The translations under genes and the position numbers were made by a program. 64,000 nt of DNA, from assembly GCF_007993865.1 (NCBI RefSeq), contig NZ_VIUH01000004.1, positions 186,001-250,000 on the forward strand. The letters are read 5' to 3'. Source of the DNA: Pseudomonas sp. SJZ079 (GTDB lineage: Bacteria > Pseudomonadota > Gammaproteobacteria > Pseudomonadales > Pseudomonadaceae). Within the stretch, counting starts at the first letter, position 1, and every line of letters begins with the position of its first letter. Shown piece by piece: positions 8,061 to 18,822 of the stretch. The notes below the pieces were generated by a model. The model saw nothing but the letters and a program-made list of their open reading frames with translations. It had not been told where the DNA came from and did not search any database.

Positions 8061-10136
8061 TTAAAGGTCCAGCACCAGGCCGCTTGAGCCCTCGCTGGCG
8101 AGCGCCGGAATGGCGCAGCAGATCAGCACTTCACCGCTCGGCGGCAGCTCGGCCGGCGGAAGCGGGTAATGCACCTGGCCACTGACCAGGCGGGTGCTAC
8201 AGGTGCCGCAGGAGCCGCCCCGGCAACTGAATTCAGGCTTCAGGCCACGACTCTCGGCCAGTTCCAGCAGGCTGCCGCTTTCGGGCGTCCAGCGCGCCTG
8301 CTTGGCCGACTGGGCAAACAGCACCGGCACCGACCCCGTGGCCGCCATGGTCTGTTGGAGCAAGGCTGGGCCTGAATCGGGCTGGCGGCGCAGGGTCGAG
8401 GGCCCGAAGCTTTCCGCGTGGATGCGCGCGTCAGCGATGCGCAGCGCGCGCAGGCTGTCATACAAACCCTGAGTGAAACGGCTCGGTCCACACAGGTAGA
8501 AATCGAAGTCATCGAAGGGCAGCAGCGCCTTCAACAGCTGGATGTCGATGCGTCCCGCCAGTTCGAAATCCTCGCCTGCCCGGGCGTGGGCTTCCGGCTG
8601 GCTGAGCAGGCGCAGCACGCTCAGCGCCTCACCCGCTTGGCGGCTCAGTGCCGCCAACTCATCCCTGAACGGTAGCTGAGCGAGGGTGCGTGCGCTCTGC
8701 ACGAAGTAGGTGCGGCGCGTGCGCCGGGTGCGCTGGCCCTGATAGACCACCTCGCGCAGCATCGCCAGCAGGGGCGTCACCCCGACGCCGGCGGCCAGCA
8801 ACACCAGCGGTCGCCGTTCTTCGGCGGCGACCATGAAGTTGCCCTGCGGCGCCCGCGCTTCGAGCAGGTCGCCCACCGCGATCCGCTCGTGCAGGTAGCT
8901 GGACACCGCGCCCTCGCGTTTGACGCTGATGCGCAGAAAGGCATCCGAGGGCGCGCTGGACAGGCTGTAGGTGCGGATCAGCGCTGTCGAGCTGCCCGGC
9001 AGTTGCAGGCGGATGGGCAGGTGCTGGCCCGCCTGAAACAGCGGCAAGCCGGCGCCGTCGCCGGGCTCCAGATAGAACGAACGAATGTTCGCGCTTTCCT
9101 CCTCGATGCGCGTCACCCGCAGGCGGCGCCAGGTGTGGCGCAGCGCTTCGGCCTGCAGGCGTGCCTGGGCCTGTGGCCAGGAGCCGGTCATCAGGCTGTT
9201 CGGCGAAAAGCCCTGGAAAGCCCAGCGCAGCGCCAGGGCGGCCGGGCGCCGCACCAACTGAGTGACGTGCAGCCGCCAGAGTCGTTCGGCGCCCTGAAAG
9301 GCGGCCACCTCGGGGCCGTCGAAGACGATCTCGCTGCGGCCACTGAGCTGCAGCAGATCACCGTTGCTGAAGTCGATAAACAGCAGGCCGGCGCGCGGGT
9401 TGAGCAGCAGGTTACCCAGGGTGTTGAAGTGCAGGTTGCCGGCGAAATCCGGAATGCTCAGGCAGTCGCCCTCGACCCGGATGAAGCCGGCTTGGCCGCC
9501 GCGATGCGAGACATCCACCGAGCGCCGCGCGGGGTCGTCATCGGCATCGATATAACTGGCGACGAAGCAGGTATCGGCGCCGCGAATCAGCTCGCGAGCG
9601 GCCTCGTCCAACCCATCCAGGCGCTGCTGTTGCAGGCCCTGTTGTGGTCCCGGTTCGCGCACCAAGTGCGCGTCGCGTTGCTGGATATATTGCGGGCAGT
9701 TGCCGAAAGCCTGCTCCACCGCCACGCCGAAGCCTGTTTTGGAAGAACCGAATACCTGGCCGTTGACCCGGTTGCGTCGGCGGCTGTGCAGCTCGATGCC
9801 GAGCAGGCCGACCGCAGCGCCGTCGGCCAGGTTGGCCGCTGCCGGGTCGTTGGCGTCTGGCCGGCAATCGAGCTGCAGCAAGCGTGGTTGCGGGGCATGG
9901 ACAAAGCCCGGGCGGCCTTCGAGGATGCTGGCCCAGGGGCTGCCCTCGGCATCCACCGAGCCGAGCAGGATAAAGGGCAGTTGCGGGTAGAACTCGCGGT
10001 GCTGCTCGGGCAGGTGGTCGCGGATCACCTTGCGCCCGAACGCTGCCATGCGCTCGGCCACACCGACGCGTTGCTGCAGGGTCTGTTCCCCGGCATGCCA
10101 GGGTGAGGGCGCGTTCTCGGGAGGCTGGGTAGACAT
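8061..10136 (-). CDS. PNPOx-like / ferredoxin reductase / 2Fe-2S ferredoxin fusion oxidoreductase
   Basis: A 691-residue three-part electron-transfer protein. The N-terminal third (about 25-310) resembles FMN-binding pyridoxamine-phosphate-oxidase-like domains ([46 protein letters not shown]). The centre is an FNR module with RTYSLSSAP (FAD), [10 protein letters not shown] (nicotinamide nucleotide) and YLCGPSRF. The C-terminus is a plant-type ferredoxin with CRGGSCGTC and a final C in ICCA. Electrons would run NAD(P)H to FAD to 2Fe-2S, possibly to the FMN domain. The open frame extends upstream to 10325 but the family start MSTQPPEN at 10136 is chosen. Substrate unknown; the GST and NTF2 neighbours suggest electrophile or xenobiotic metabolism. 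Confidence 0.85.
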   Translation of the reverse strand: MSTQPPENAPSPWHAGEQTLQQRVGVAERMAAFGRKVIRDHLPEQHREFYPQLPFILLGSVDAEGSPWASILEGRPGFVHAPQPRLLQLDCRPDANDPAAANLADGAAVGLLGIELHSRRRNRVNGQVFGSSKTGFGVAVEQAFGNCPQYIQQRDAHLVREPGPQQGLQQQRLDGLDEAARELIRGADTCFVASYIDADDDPARRSVDVSHRGGQAGFIRVEGDCLSIPDFAGNLHFNTLGNLLLNPRAGLLFIDFSNGDLLQLSGRSEIVFDGPEVAAFQGAERLWRLHVTQLVRRPAALALRWAFQGFSPNSLMTGSWPQAQARLQAEALRHTWRRLRVTRIEEESANIRSFYLEPGDGAGLPLFQAGQHLPIRLQLPGSSTALIRTYSLSSAPSDAFLRISVKREGAVSSYLHERIAVGDLLEARAPQGNFMVAAEERRPLVLLAAGVGVTPLLAMLREVVYQGQRTRRTRRTYFVQSARTLAQLPFRDELAALSRQAGEALSVLRLLSQPEAHARAGEDFELAGRIDIQLLKALLPFDDFDFYLCGPSRFTQGLYDSLRALRIADARIHAESFGPSTLRRQPDSGPALLQQTMAATGSVPVLFAQSAKQARWTPESGSLLELAESRGLKPEFSCRGGSCGTCSTRLVSGQVHYPLPPAELPPSGEVLICCAIPALASEGSSGLVLDL

Positions 10137-10203
10137 CGCGGCGACTCCAGAACAACTCAGACGACAGGGCGCCGGCCACCGCAGGGGTGACCGGCGCGGC
10201 GAA

Positions 10204-10830
10204 TCAGGCTTGCAGGCCGGCGGCGCTGCGCTGCATCGGCACGAAGCGCGGCAGCGCTTCGATCCGCGCCAGCCAGGCGCGGATATTCGGGTAGTCGGCC
10301 AGCGACACATTGCCTTCCGGGGCATGAGCTATATAGGCATAGCTGGCGATGTCGGCAATGCTCGGCTGCTGGCCAATCAAGAACTGTCGGCCTTGCAGCT
10401 CAGTTTCAATCACCTTGAGCAGGGCGCGGGACTGGGCAATCACTTCTGCGGCGTTATAGGGTGCACCGAATACGGTGATCAACCGTGCTCTGCCTGGGCC
10501 CGAGGCCATTGGTCCGGCGGCAATCGATAACCAACGTTCCACCTGGGCGGCGCCGACGGCATCGCTCGGCAACCAGCGGCCTTCACCGTAGGTTATGGCC
10601 AGGTACACCAAGATGGCGTTGGATTCGCTCAGCACTGTGCCGTTGTCGTCGATCACCGGCACCAGACCGAAGGGGTTCATCGCCAGGAACTCGGGTTGCT
10701 TGTGGGCGCCCTTGGCCAGGTCGACGGACACCAGTTCGCTAGGCAGGCCGAGCAGGGACAGCATCAGCTCGACCCGATGGGCGTGGCCGGAGAGGGGATG
10801 ACGAAACAGTTTGATGGCGTTCTGGGACAT
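10204..10830 (-). CDS. Glutathione S-transferase
   Basis: A 208-residue soluble GST. The thioredoxin-like N-terminal half shows [18 protein letters not shown], then [12 protein letters not shown] with the cis-Pro and [11 protein letters not shown], the glutathione-gamma-Glu contact. The C-terminal helical half has [23 protein letters not shown] with the N-capping box (SIADIA). It would conjugate or reduce electrophiles with glutathione. It is the likely first gene of an operon with the flavin/2Fe-2S reductase (67 bp gap). Two LysR genes lie 244 bp upstream on the same strand; the gap ought to hold the operon promoter. The subclass cannot be fixed by eye. Confidence 0.9.
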   Translation of the reverse strand: MSQNAIKLFRHPLSGHAHRVELMLSLLGLPSELVSVDLAKGAHKQPEFLAMNPFGLVPVIDDNGTVLSESNAILVYLAITYGEGRWLPSDAVGAAQVERWLSIAAGPMASGPGRARLITVFGAPYNAAEVIAQSRALLKVIETELQGRQFLIGQQPSIADIASYAYIAHAPEGNVSLADYPNIRAWLARIEALPRFVPMQRSAAGLQA

Positions 10831-11074
10831 GGGAGTCTCCGCAAGGCAGTTGAGTGGGTCGCTCGGCGGCGGGCGCTAATAGCAGAGGCCGTGCCGATGG
10901 AAGTGATCATCCATCCTCACTGTAAATTGCAGAATCACCAGAAATGACAATCCACTGTTTCAGCTTTCGCAATAACGCCTGAGGCGGCTGTAGTCCTATT
11001 CGGCCTTGCATTGGCGACGGTGCGGCACGCACCTGGAGCCGATCCGCCCTGCCCGCGGCGCTCCGTGGCGGCCG

Positions 11075-11980
11075 TCAGCGTGGGGTGAGCGCGGGGTGTT
11101 CGCGCAGTTTCGCCGCCGCGAAATCGACGAAGCTGCGCACCCGCGCGGCGGCCCTGCGGCCTTCACGGTAAACCAGGTGGACCGGCTGGCAGGGCAGTTC
11201 GAAGTCCGTCAGTAGCGTTTTGAGTTGGCCCGCCTGCAGCTGCCCATGGATCTGGTAGCTCATGCAGCGGGTCAGGCCGGCGCCCCGGCAGGCCGCCGCG
11301 ATCGCCGCCTGATGGGTGGTGCAGCTGAGGCGCGGACGCAGGCTCACCGTCAGCGCCTGGCCACGGTGCTGGAAGCGCCATTCCGGCAGGCGCGTATCGG
11401 CACTCGCATGGATGATCCATGCGCTGTCCAGGCTCTGCGGCGTCTCCGGTTCACCCCGCGCGGCCAGGTACCCTGGGCTGGCGCAGACCACCCGGCGGAT
11501 ACTGCCGACCTTGAGCGCGTACAACGACGAGTCCGCCAGCTCGCCGACCTGGATCGCGACATCCACCCCTTCCTCGTGCAGGTTGGGCACGTGGTCCAGG
11601 TACTGGCCGAGAATCTGCACTTCGCGGTAGGCATCCAGGTAGTCGAGCAGGATCGGCGTCAGCACCTGCTGACCAAACAGCAGCGGCATGGCCAGGGTCA
11701 GCCGACCGCGCGCTTGCCGGTGCAGGCCGCTGGCCGACTCGTCCGCCTCCGCCACCTCGTGCAGGATGCGCTGGCAGTCGAGGGCGAAGCGCTGGCCAGC
11801 CTCGGTCAGGTGCACGCCGCGGGTGCTGCGGCTCAGCAAGGCGGTGCCGAGACGCTGCTCCAGGGTGGCAATGGCACGGGTCAAGGTGGCCGCGGACACG
11901 CTCAGGCGTCGCGCCGCTGCGGCCAGGCTGAGGTCTTCGGCCACGGCCTGAAATGCGCGCATCTGTTGATAGCGGTCCAT
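11075..11980 (-). CDS. LysR-family regulator (downstream copy of tandem pair)
   Basis: A 301-residue LysR-type regulator with the N-terminal helix-turn-helix (MDRYQQMRAFQAVAEDLSLAAAARRL) and an effector domain. It is of the CrgA/DsdC-like group in which the C-terminal part ends VHLVYREGRRAAARVRSFVDF. It starts 6 bp after the stop of a second LysR gene that it clearly resembles along its whole length, so the two are tandem paralogues, probably co-transcribed. The GST operon follows on the same strand after 244 bp, making that operon the obvious target, though this is inference. The gap 10831-11074 shows no gene. Confidence 0.86.
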   Translation of the reverse strand: MDRYQQMRAFQAVAEDLSLAAAARRLSVSAATLTRAIATLEQRLGTALLSRSTRGVHLTEAGQRFALDCQRILHEVAEADESASGLHRQARGRLTLAMPLLFGQQVLTPILLDYLDAYREVQILGQYLDHVPNLHEEGVDVAIQVGELADSSLYALKVGSIRRVVCASPGYLAARGEPETPQSLDSAWIIHASADTRLPEWRFQHRGQALTVSLRPRLSCTTHQAAIAAACRGAGLTRCMSYQIHGQLQAGQLKTLLTDFELPCQPVHLVYREGRRAAARVRSFVDFAAAKLREHPALTPR

Positions 11981-11986
11981 GCTCGG

Positions 11987-12901
11987 TCAGCGACGCGCCG
12001 GTGGATTGAGCGCCGCATCGCCGCGCAAGCGCTCGACGCAGTAATCGACAAAGCTGCGCACCTTGGCCGGCACCCTGCGGCCGCCCTGATAGACCACGTG
12101 GATGGGCAGCGGCGGCGGCTCGAAGCGTTCCAGCAGCAGCTCCAGCTCGCCGGCGGCCACGAGCGCGGCTACCTGATAGGAGAGCACGCGGGTCAGGCCC
12201 CAGCCCAGTTGCGCGGCATTGATCGCGGCCTGGTTGGCGGTGACCAGCAGGCGCGGTTCTGGGCGGATGTTCAACGCCCCTTCGGCTGTGTTGAATTGCC
12301 AGTCGGTGAGCAGGCTGCTGCTGGCGGCGAGGACGATGCGCGCCTCATACAAGTCGCGCGGGTGCGCTGGTCGGCCGTGCCGTTGCAGATAGGCCGGGGC
12401 GGCGCAGACCACCTGGCGCACGCTGCCGACCAGCACGGCGTGCAAACCGTTGTCCGGCAGGTGGCCGATGCGCACGGCGACATCGATGCCTTCGTCGACC
12501 ATGCTCGCCACGCGGTCGAGCAGCAGGGCCTTGATCGTCACCGCCGGGTGCTGCTCGAGGTAGTCGACCATCAGCGGAGTGACGAACAGCTCGCCGAACA
12601 GCACCGGGGCGGTCAGGCACAGTTGGCCGCGGGGCATGGCATGGCTGCCGGCGGCGGACTCCTCGGCCTCCTCCAGCTCGGCGAGAATCCGCCGGCAGTC
12701 TTCCAGGTAGCGCTGGCCGGCCTCGGTCAGGTGCACGCTGCGCGTGGTGCGCGCCAGCAGCAGGGTGCCGATGCGTTCTTCGAGGGCCGCCACCGCGCGG
12801 GTCACGCTGGGGGGCGACAGGTGCAAACGGCGGGCGGCGGCGGCAAAACCCTGTTCCTCGGCGACGGCGAGAAACACCTGCATCTCCTGAAACCTGTCCA
12901 C
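11987..12901 (-). CDS. LysR-family regulator (upstream copy of tandem pair)
   Basis: A 304-residue LysR-type regulator that aligns end to end with the neighbouring 301-residue protein: MDRFQEMQVFLAVAEEQGFAAAARRL versus MDRYQQMRAFQAVAEDLSL..., HLTEAGQRY versus HLTEAGQRF, and PIHVVYQGGRR versus PVHLVYREGRR near the C-terminus. By eye about half the residues match. The DNA-recognition helix differs (LSPPSVTRAVAALEER against VSAATLTRAIATLEQR), so the two may still read related operators. It begins the pair, with its own promoter presumably in 12902-13000. Confidence 0.86.
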   Translation of the reverse strand: MDRFQEMQVFLAVAEEQGFAAAARRLHLSPPSVTRAVAALEERIGTLLLARTTRSVHLTEAGQRYLEDCRRILAELEEAEESAAGSHAMPRGQLCLTAPVLFGELFVTPLMVDYLEQHPAVTIKALLLDRVASMVDEGIDVAVRIGHLPDNGLHAVLVGSVRQVVCAAPAYLQRHGRPAHPRDLYEARIVLAASSSLLTDWQFNTAEGALNIRPEPRLLVTANQAAINAAQLGWGLTRVLSYQVAALVAAGELELLLERFEPPPLPIHVVYQGGRRVPAKVRSFVDYCVERLRGDAALNPPARR

Positions 12902-13028
12902 TTGCGCCTCTCCTGCTGGCTGGCCCTTGCATTATGGGCAACAGTGCTGGGGTTTTGACCGGGGTTATTCAGCGTTTTTGCTAATCAGGCTGGGGTTGTT
13001 TGGCGCCTGCAGGCTCGGCACACACATA

Positions 13029-13062
13029 AAAGCCGCTACGCCTGTGTGGCAGTAGCGGCTTT
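13029..13062 (-). terminator. Rho-independent terminator of trpBA
   Basis: A perfect 11-bp stem (AAAGCCGCTAC / GTAGCGGCTTT) with a 12-nt loop is followed, on the minus strand, by a T run. It lies just past the trpA stop. The same AAAGCCGCT core occurs in the pbpG terminator. Confidence 0.88.
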
Positions 13063-13078
13063 GTTTGTCGCGCTAGCC

Positions 13079-15210
<2,132 letters not shown>

Positions 15211-15226
15211 TCAGGAAAACTCACCT

Positions 15227-16117
15227 ATGAGCCAGAGCCTTCCCCCGCTCAACGCCCTGCGCGCGTTCGAGGCGGCGGCCCGTCTGCAGAGCGTCAGCCA
15301 GGCCGCCGAGCAGCTGAATGTCACGCATGGCGCGGTCAGTCGGCAGATACGGATGCTGGAAGAGCACCTCGGCGTGGCCTTGTTCGTCAAGGATGGGCGC
15401 GGCGTTAAACTCACAGACGCGGGTAGCCGGTTGCGCGATGTCAGCAGCGAGGCCTTCGCGCGTCTGCGCGCGGTGTGCGGCGAGTTGCAGCAGGGCCAGG
15501 CCGAGGCGCCGTTCGTATTGGCCTGCCCCGGCAGCCTGCTGGCGCGCTGGTTCATTCCGCGGCTGGATCGGCTCAACCGCCAGCTGCCGGAGTTGCGCCT
15601 GCAGCTGTCGGCCAGCGAGGGTGAGCTGGACCCGCGCCGCGCCGGGGTCGACGCCACCCTGTGGTTCGCCGAACCGCCCTGGCCGGCGGACATGCGGGTG
15701 TTCGAGCTGGCCGCCGAGCGTATCGGCCCGGTGCTGAGTCCGCGTTACGCACGGTTTGCCACACTGCACCAGGCGCCGGCTGCAGCCTTGTTGGGCGAAC
15801 CCTTGCTGCACACCAGTTCGCGGCCGCAGGCCTGGCCGAGTTGGGCGGCGGGCAATGCCCTGGACGCCGAGGCGCTCAGCTTGGGCCAGGGCTTCGAGCA
15901 CCTCTACTACCTGCTGGAGGCTGCTGCCGCGGGCCTCGGGGTGGCCATCGCGCCGCAACAACTGGTGGCCGACGACCTGGCGGGTGGCCGCCTGGTCGCA
16001 CCCTGGGGCTTCGTCGCAACCCCGGCGCGGCTGGCCTTGTGGGTGCCCGCGCGACGCCTGGACAAGCGCGCGCAGCAGTTGGCCGAGTGGCTGCGGAGCG
16101 AGTTGAGTGAGCGCTAG
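15227..16117 (+). CDS. trpI: LysR-family activator of trpBA
   Basis: A 296-residue LysR regulator that activates trpBA when indoleglycerol phosphate accumulates. The start [20 protein letters not shown] and recognition segment [20 protein letters not shown] are those of the TrpI/GcvA branch. The effector domain follows to a basic C-terminus. The ATG at 15227 is chosen over an upstream in-frame start at 15173, which would lie across the operator. Divergent position from trpBA is the classic pseudomonad arrangement and makes the assignment firm. Confidence 0.93.
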   Translation: MSQSLPPLNALRAFEAAARLQSVSQAAEQLNVTHGAVSRQIRMLEEHLGVALFVKDGRGVKLTDAGSRLRDVSSEAFARLRAVCGELQQGQAEAPFVLACPGSLLARWFIPRLDRLNRQLPELRLQLSASEGELDPRRAGVDATLWFAEPPWPADMRVFELAAERIGPVLSPRYARFATLHQAPAAALLGEPLLHTSSRPQAWPSWAAGNALDAEALSLGQGFEHLYYLLEAAAAGLGVAIAPQQLVADDLAGGRLVAPWGFVATPARLALWVPARRLDKRAQQLAEWLRSELSER

Positions 16118-16233
16118 AGAGCCTTTGCTGGTTTTTTGACTATCGCGTTTGGTTTGGCCCTATATGCCAAATATTGGTCACGCCCCCGATTCTTCTCGAC
16201 TAGCGTTTAACTATCCCCTCGAGGAGAAACGCC

Positions 16234-16449
16234 ATGTCTGACCACCACACCTATAAGAAAATCGAGATCGTCGGCTCTTCGCACATCAGCATCGATGAGG
16301 CGATCAACAATGGCCTGGCCGAATGCGCCAAATCGATCCGCAACCTGGACTGGTTCGAAGTGGTCGAGACCCGCGGGCACATCGAGAACGGCAAGGTCGG
16401 CCACTATCAGGTGACCCTCAAAGTCGGTTTCCGCATCAGCAGCAGCTGA
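16234..16449 (+). CDS. Dodecin, flavin-storage protein
   Basis: A 71-residue dodecin, which forms hollow dodecamers that bind pairs of flavins. The family pattern is complete: YKKIEIVGSSHISIDEAINNGL, then RNLDWFEVVETRG with the flavin-stacking Trp, then HYQVTLKVGFRI. A strong GAGGAG precedes the ATG by 7 nt. It matches the small gene following trpI in related genomes as I recall them. It probably sequesters FMN/FAD or protects against flavin-generated oxidants. The gap after it (16450-16705) has a weak hairpin and no gene I can support. Confidence 0.93.
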   Translation: MSDHHTYKKIEIVGSSHISIDEAINNGLAECAKSIRNLDWFEVVETRGHIENGKVGHYQVTLKVGFRISSS

Positions 16450-16471
16450 GTCCGGGCTGCTTGCCCGACTC
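16448..16471 (+). terminator. Hairpin at the dodecin stop codon
   Basis: GAGT(C)CGGGC and GCCCGACTC pair across a TGCTT loop with one bulged C. There is no following T run, so it may be a weak terminator or an mRNA-end stabiliser. Confidence 0.45.
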
Positions 16472-16705
16472 ATCGGCCGCTAGCGCAACCCTTGGTTGTA
16501 CGGCTGCTCATGGCGCACAGGCACGAGCGGACCGGGCCTGTGCGCGAGCGGCTACTGGCAGCCCTTGATCCCTGCCTCGCGCGGCTCGCGCCGAGTCGCT
16601 GCGCACCGCTCGCCCTTGAAGTTAGTTAAAACAAGCCCCACTAATTAACTCGGGTATTGCCGCTGACAGCGCCGATAGCTCCGATTAATCGAACAGGTAG
16701 GGCTG

Positions 16706-17699
16706 ATGAGCGCTTTAGCACAGACGAAGATTTCCACCCTCGACCTCGCGCCGATCCGTGATGACGGCGGCCCCGCACAGGCGCTGGGCAACTCCCTGGC
16801 ACTGGCGCAGCATGTCGAGCGCCTGGGTTTCAGCCGTTTCTGGGTGGCCGAACACCACAACATGGACGGCATCGCCAGCTCGGCGACCGCGGTGCTGCTC
16901 GGTTATCTGGCGGCCAACACCTCGAGCATTCGCCTCGGCTCCGGTGGGGTGATGCTGCCCAATCACGCGCCCCTGGTGATCGCCGAACAGTTCGGCACCC
17001 TCGCCACCCTGTATCCGGGGCGTATCGACCTGGGCCTGGGCCGGGCGCCGGGCGCCGATCAGTTCACCGCCCAGGCGCTGCGCCGCGAACGCTCCGGCAG
17101 CGCCGATGACTTTCCCGCGGATGTGGCGGAGTTGCAGCGCTACCTGGGACCGCGCACGCCGGACCAGCGGGTGATCGCCATGCCGGGCAGCGGCACCCAG
17201 GTGCCGATCTGGCTGCTCGGCTCCAGCCTGTTCAGCGCCCAGCTGGCGGGCGAGCGAGGTCTGCCCTATGCCTTCGCCTCGCACTTCGCGCCACGCATGA
17301 TGCACGAGGCGATTCGCGTCTACCGCAACCACTTCAAGCCCTCGGCGGTACTCGACCAGCCCTACGTGATGCTCGGCGTGCCGCTGGTGGCGGCCGACAG
17401 CGACGAGCAGGCGAACTACCTGGTGACCTCCGCCTACCAGCGCATCCTCGCCCTGATCCGTGGCCAGAGCCTGGTGCAACGGCCACCGGTGCAGAGCATG
17501 GACGGCCTGTGGTTACCGCATGAGAAGGAGGCGGTCGGCAGCTTTTTCGGCATGGCGGTGGTCGGTGGTCCGGAGAAAGTCCGCGCGCCTCGAGGTGTTG
17601 CTGGAGCAGACCGGCGCCGACGAGCTGATCTTCACCTGCGACCTGTACGAGTTTGCCGACCGCCTGCGCGCCTTCGAAATCCTCGCCCAGTTGCGTTAG
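16706..17699 (+). pseudogene. LLM-class flavin monooxygenase (YhbW/MsnO8-like) with a frameshift
   Basis: A bacterial luciferase-like oxidoreductase (normal length about 330 residues). Frame 2 from ATG 16706 gives a clean family sequence: [61 protein letters not shown]. Near 17580-17590 the frame breaks: after GGPEKVRA the reading turns into Arg-rich nonsense, while another frame continues with the expected [16 protein letters not shown]...[16 protein letters not shown] and stops at 17699. A two-base loss in a CG-dinucleotide run (or a one-base gain) explains it. The break removes only about 40 residues of native C-terminus, so it may be a recent inactivation or a sequencing error. Native function would be a reduced-flavin-dependent oxidation of unknown substrate. 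Confidence 0.72.
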
Positions 17700-17818
17700 T
17701 TCAGCCCTGGCATTTCGGCCACTGGCGCTAGTACGAGCTGATGCAGGGCAAATCGCGGCGAACTTGTGCGGGGTAACGCTCTCTGAACTCTGTAGCCCTG
17801 ATGAAATGGAGAACCCAG

Positions 17819-18244
17819 ATGAAGAAGACGGCATCGGCACATTGGCAAGGCGGCATCAAGGACGGCAAAGGCACGCTTTCCACCCAGAGCGGGGCGCTGT
17901 CGAACACCCCCTATGGCTTTAACTCACGCTTCGAGAATCAACCGGGGACCAACCCCGAGGAGCTGATCGGCGCGGCGCATGCCGGTTGTTTTTCCATGGC
18001 GCTGTCCAAGCAACTGGGTGACTCCGGCATGACCGCCGAGAGCATCGACACCCAGGCCGAAGTCACCCTGGACACGGTCGACGGCGGCTTCGTCATCAGC
18101 GCCGTGCACCTGTCGCTGCGGGCGAAAATCCCCGGTGCCAACCGTGAGGCCTTCGACAAGGCTGTGGAAGCCGCGAAGCAAGGTTGTCCGGTGTCCAAGG
18201 TGCTGAATGCCAAGATCACCCTGGAGTCCGTGCTCGACAGCTGA
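17819..18244 (+). CDS. osmC: OsmC-type peroxiredoxin
   Basis: A 141-residue organic-hydroperoxide-reducing protein of the OsmC branch. The two redox cysteines are in HAGCFSMALSKQL and KQGCPVSKVLNA. MKKTASAHWQGGIKDGKGT and PYGFNSRFE are typical of E. coli OsmC. The ATG at 17819 follows GGAGA by 6 nt, better than an in-frame ATG at 17801. OsmC genes are usually stress- and RpoS-induced; I did not identify a convincing promoter here. It follows the broken LLM gene and is convergent with a lipoprotein gene. Confidence 0.93.
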   Translation: MKKTASAHWQGGIKDGKGTLSTQSGALSNTPYGFNSRFENQPGTNPEELIGAAHAGCFSMALSKQLGDSGMTAESIDTQAEVTLDTVDGGFVISAVHLSLRAKIPGANREAFDKAVEAAKQGCPVSKVLNAKITLESVLDS

Positions 18245-18252
18245 TCGAGAGC

Positions 18253-18285
18253 TGCTGGATTGCTGACGTTCGTCGCGATCCAGCA
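18253..18285. terminator. Candidate terminator hairpin between osmC and the lipoprotein gene
   Basis: An 8-bp perfect stem TGCTGGAT / ATCCAGCA with a 17-nt loop lies directly after the osmC stop in a convergent gap. No clear T run, so the strength is uncertain. Confidence 0.5.
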
Positions 18286-18340
18286 ACGGCTGTGTGCTCA
18301 GGTCGATCCGGGCGGAAACGCCGCGAGCACGGCCCAGCGC

Positions 18341-18760
18341 TCAGAAGGTGCCGCAGCGCAACACGCGCCCGCGCGCCAGCACATTGCGCTGGTCGTCATA
18401 CAGCCAGGCCTGAGCTTTTGTCACCAGCGGCCGGGCTTCCAGGCGGTAGCGTTGGCCAGCGGCGAAGTCGGCGTAGCGCACGCGGATCTCACAGGTGCGT
18501 TGCTCGGGTTCGGCCATGATATTGACCCCGCCGCCACCCGGAACTTCGAACTGAAAGCGTGCCAGCAGCTCGTGGGAACCGGGCGACACCTGGAAGTAGC
18601 GGCCATCGTTGAGGCGTTCGCCATCGAGTCGGTCGGCCATCAGCAAATCGCTGGCGGTGGTGGACAGTTCGACCCAGGCGTGCCCCTGATCGTGCGGCGG
18701 CACCGGCGAGGCGCAGGCGTTGAGTAAGACTAGGCTGGCAAGCAGGCTTAAGCGGTACAT
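18341..18760 (-). CDS. Small predicted lipoprotein
   Basis: A 139-residue protein with a lipoprotein signal (MYRLSLLASLVLLNAC; lipobox Cys16). The mature part looks like a beta-rich domain: WVELSTTASDLLMADRLDG, GRYFQVSPGSHELLARFQFEV, CEIRVRYADFAAGQRYRLEA. This resembles PEGA-like or DUF-type extracytoplasmic domains in which a short peptide sets a carbohydrate- or peptidoglycan-facing sandwich, but I cannot name the family. GGAGA precedes the ATG. Position suggests the PA0062-like conserved hypothetical. Function unknown. Confidence 0.75.
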   Translation of the reverse strand: MYRLSLLASLVLLNACASPVPPHDQGHAWVELSTTASDLLMADRLDGERLNDGRYFQVSPGSHELLARFQFEVPGGGGVNIMAEPEQRTCEIRVRYADFAAGQRYRLEARPLVTKAQAWLYDDQRNVLARGRVLRCGTF

Positions 18761-18822
18761 GTCGGTCTCCGAAAGCGAGCAGTTGAGTTCAGCTTACGCC
18801 GATCCGCTGCTGGAGGCAGTGC

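Noticed and set aside
16450..16705. Small gene in the gap after dodecin
   Set aside because: Frames are short, Arg/Ala-rich and overlap the dodecin gene; no start signal.
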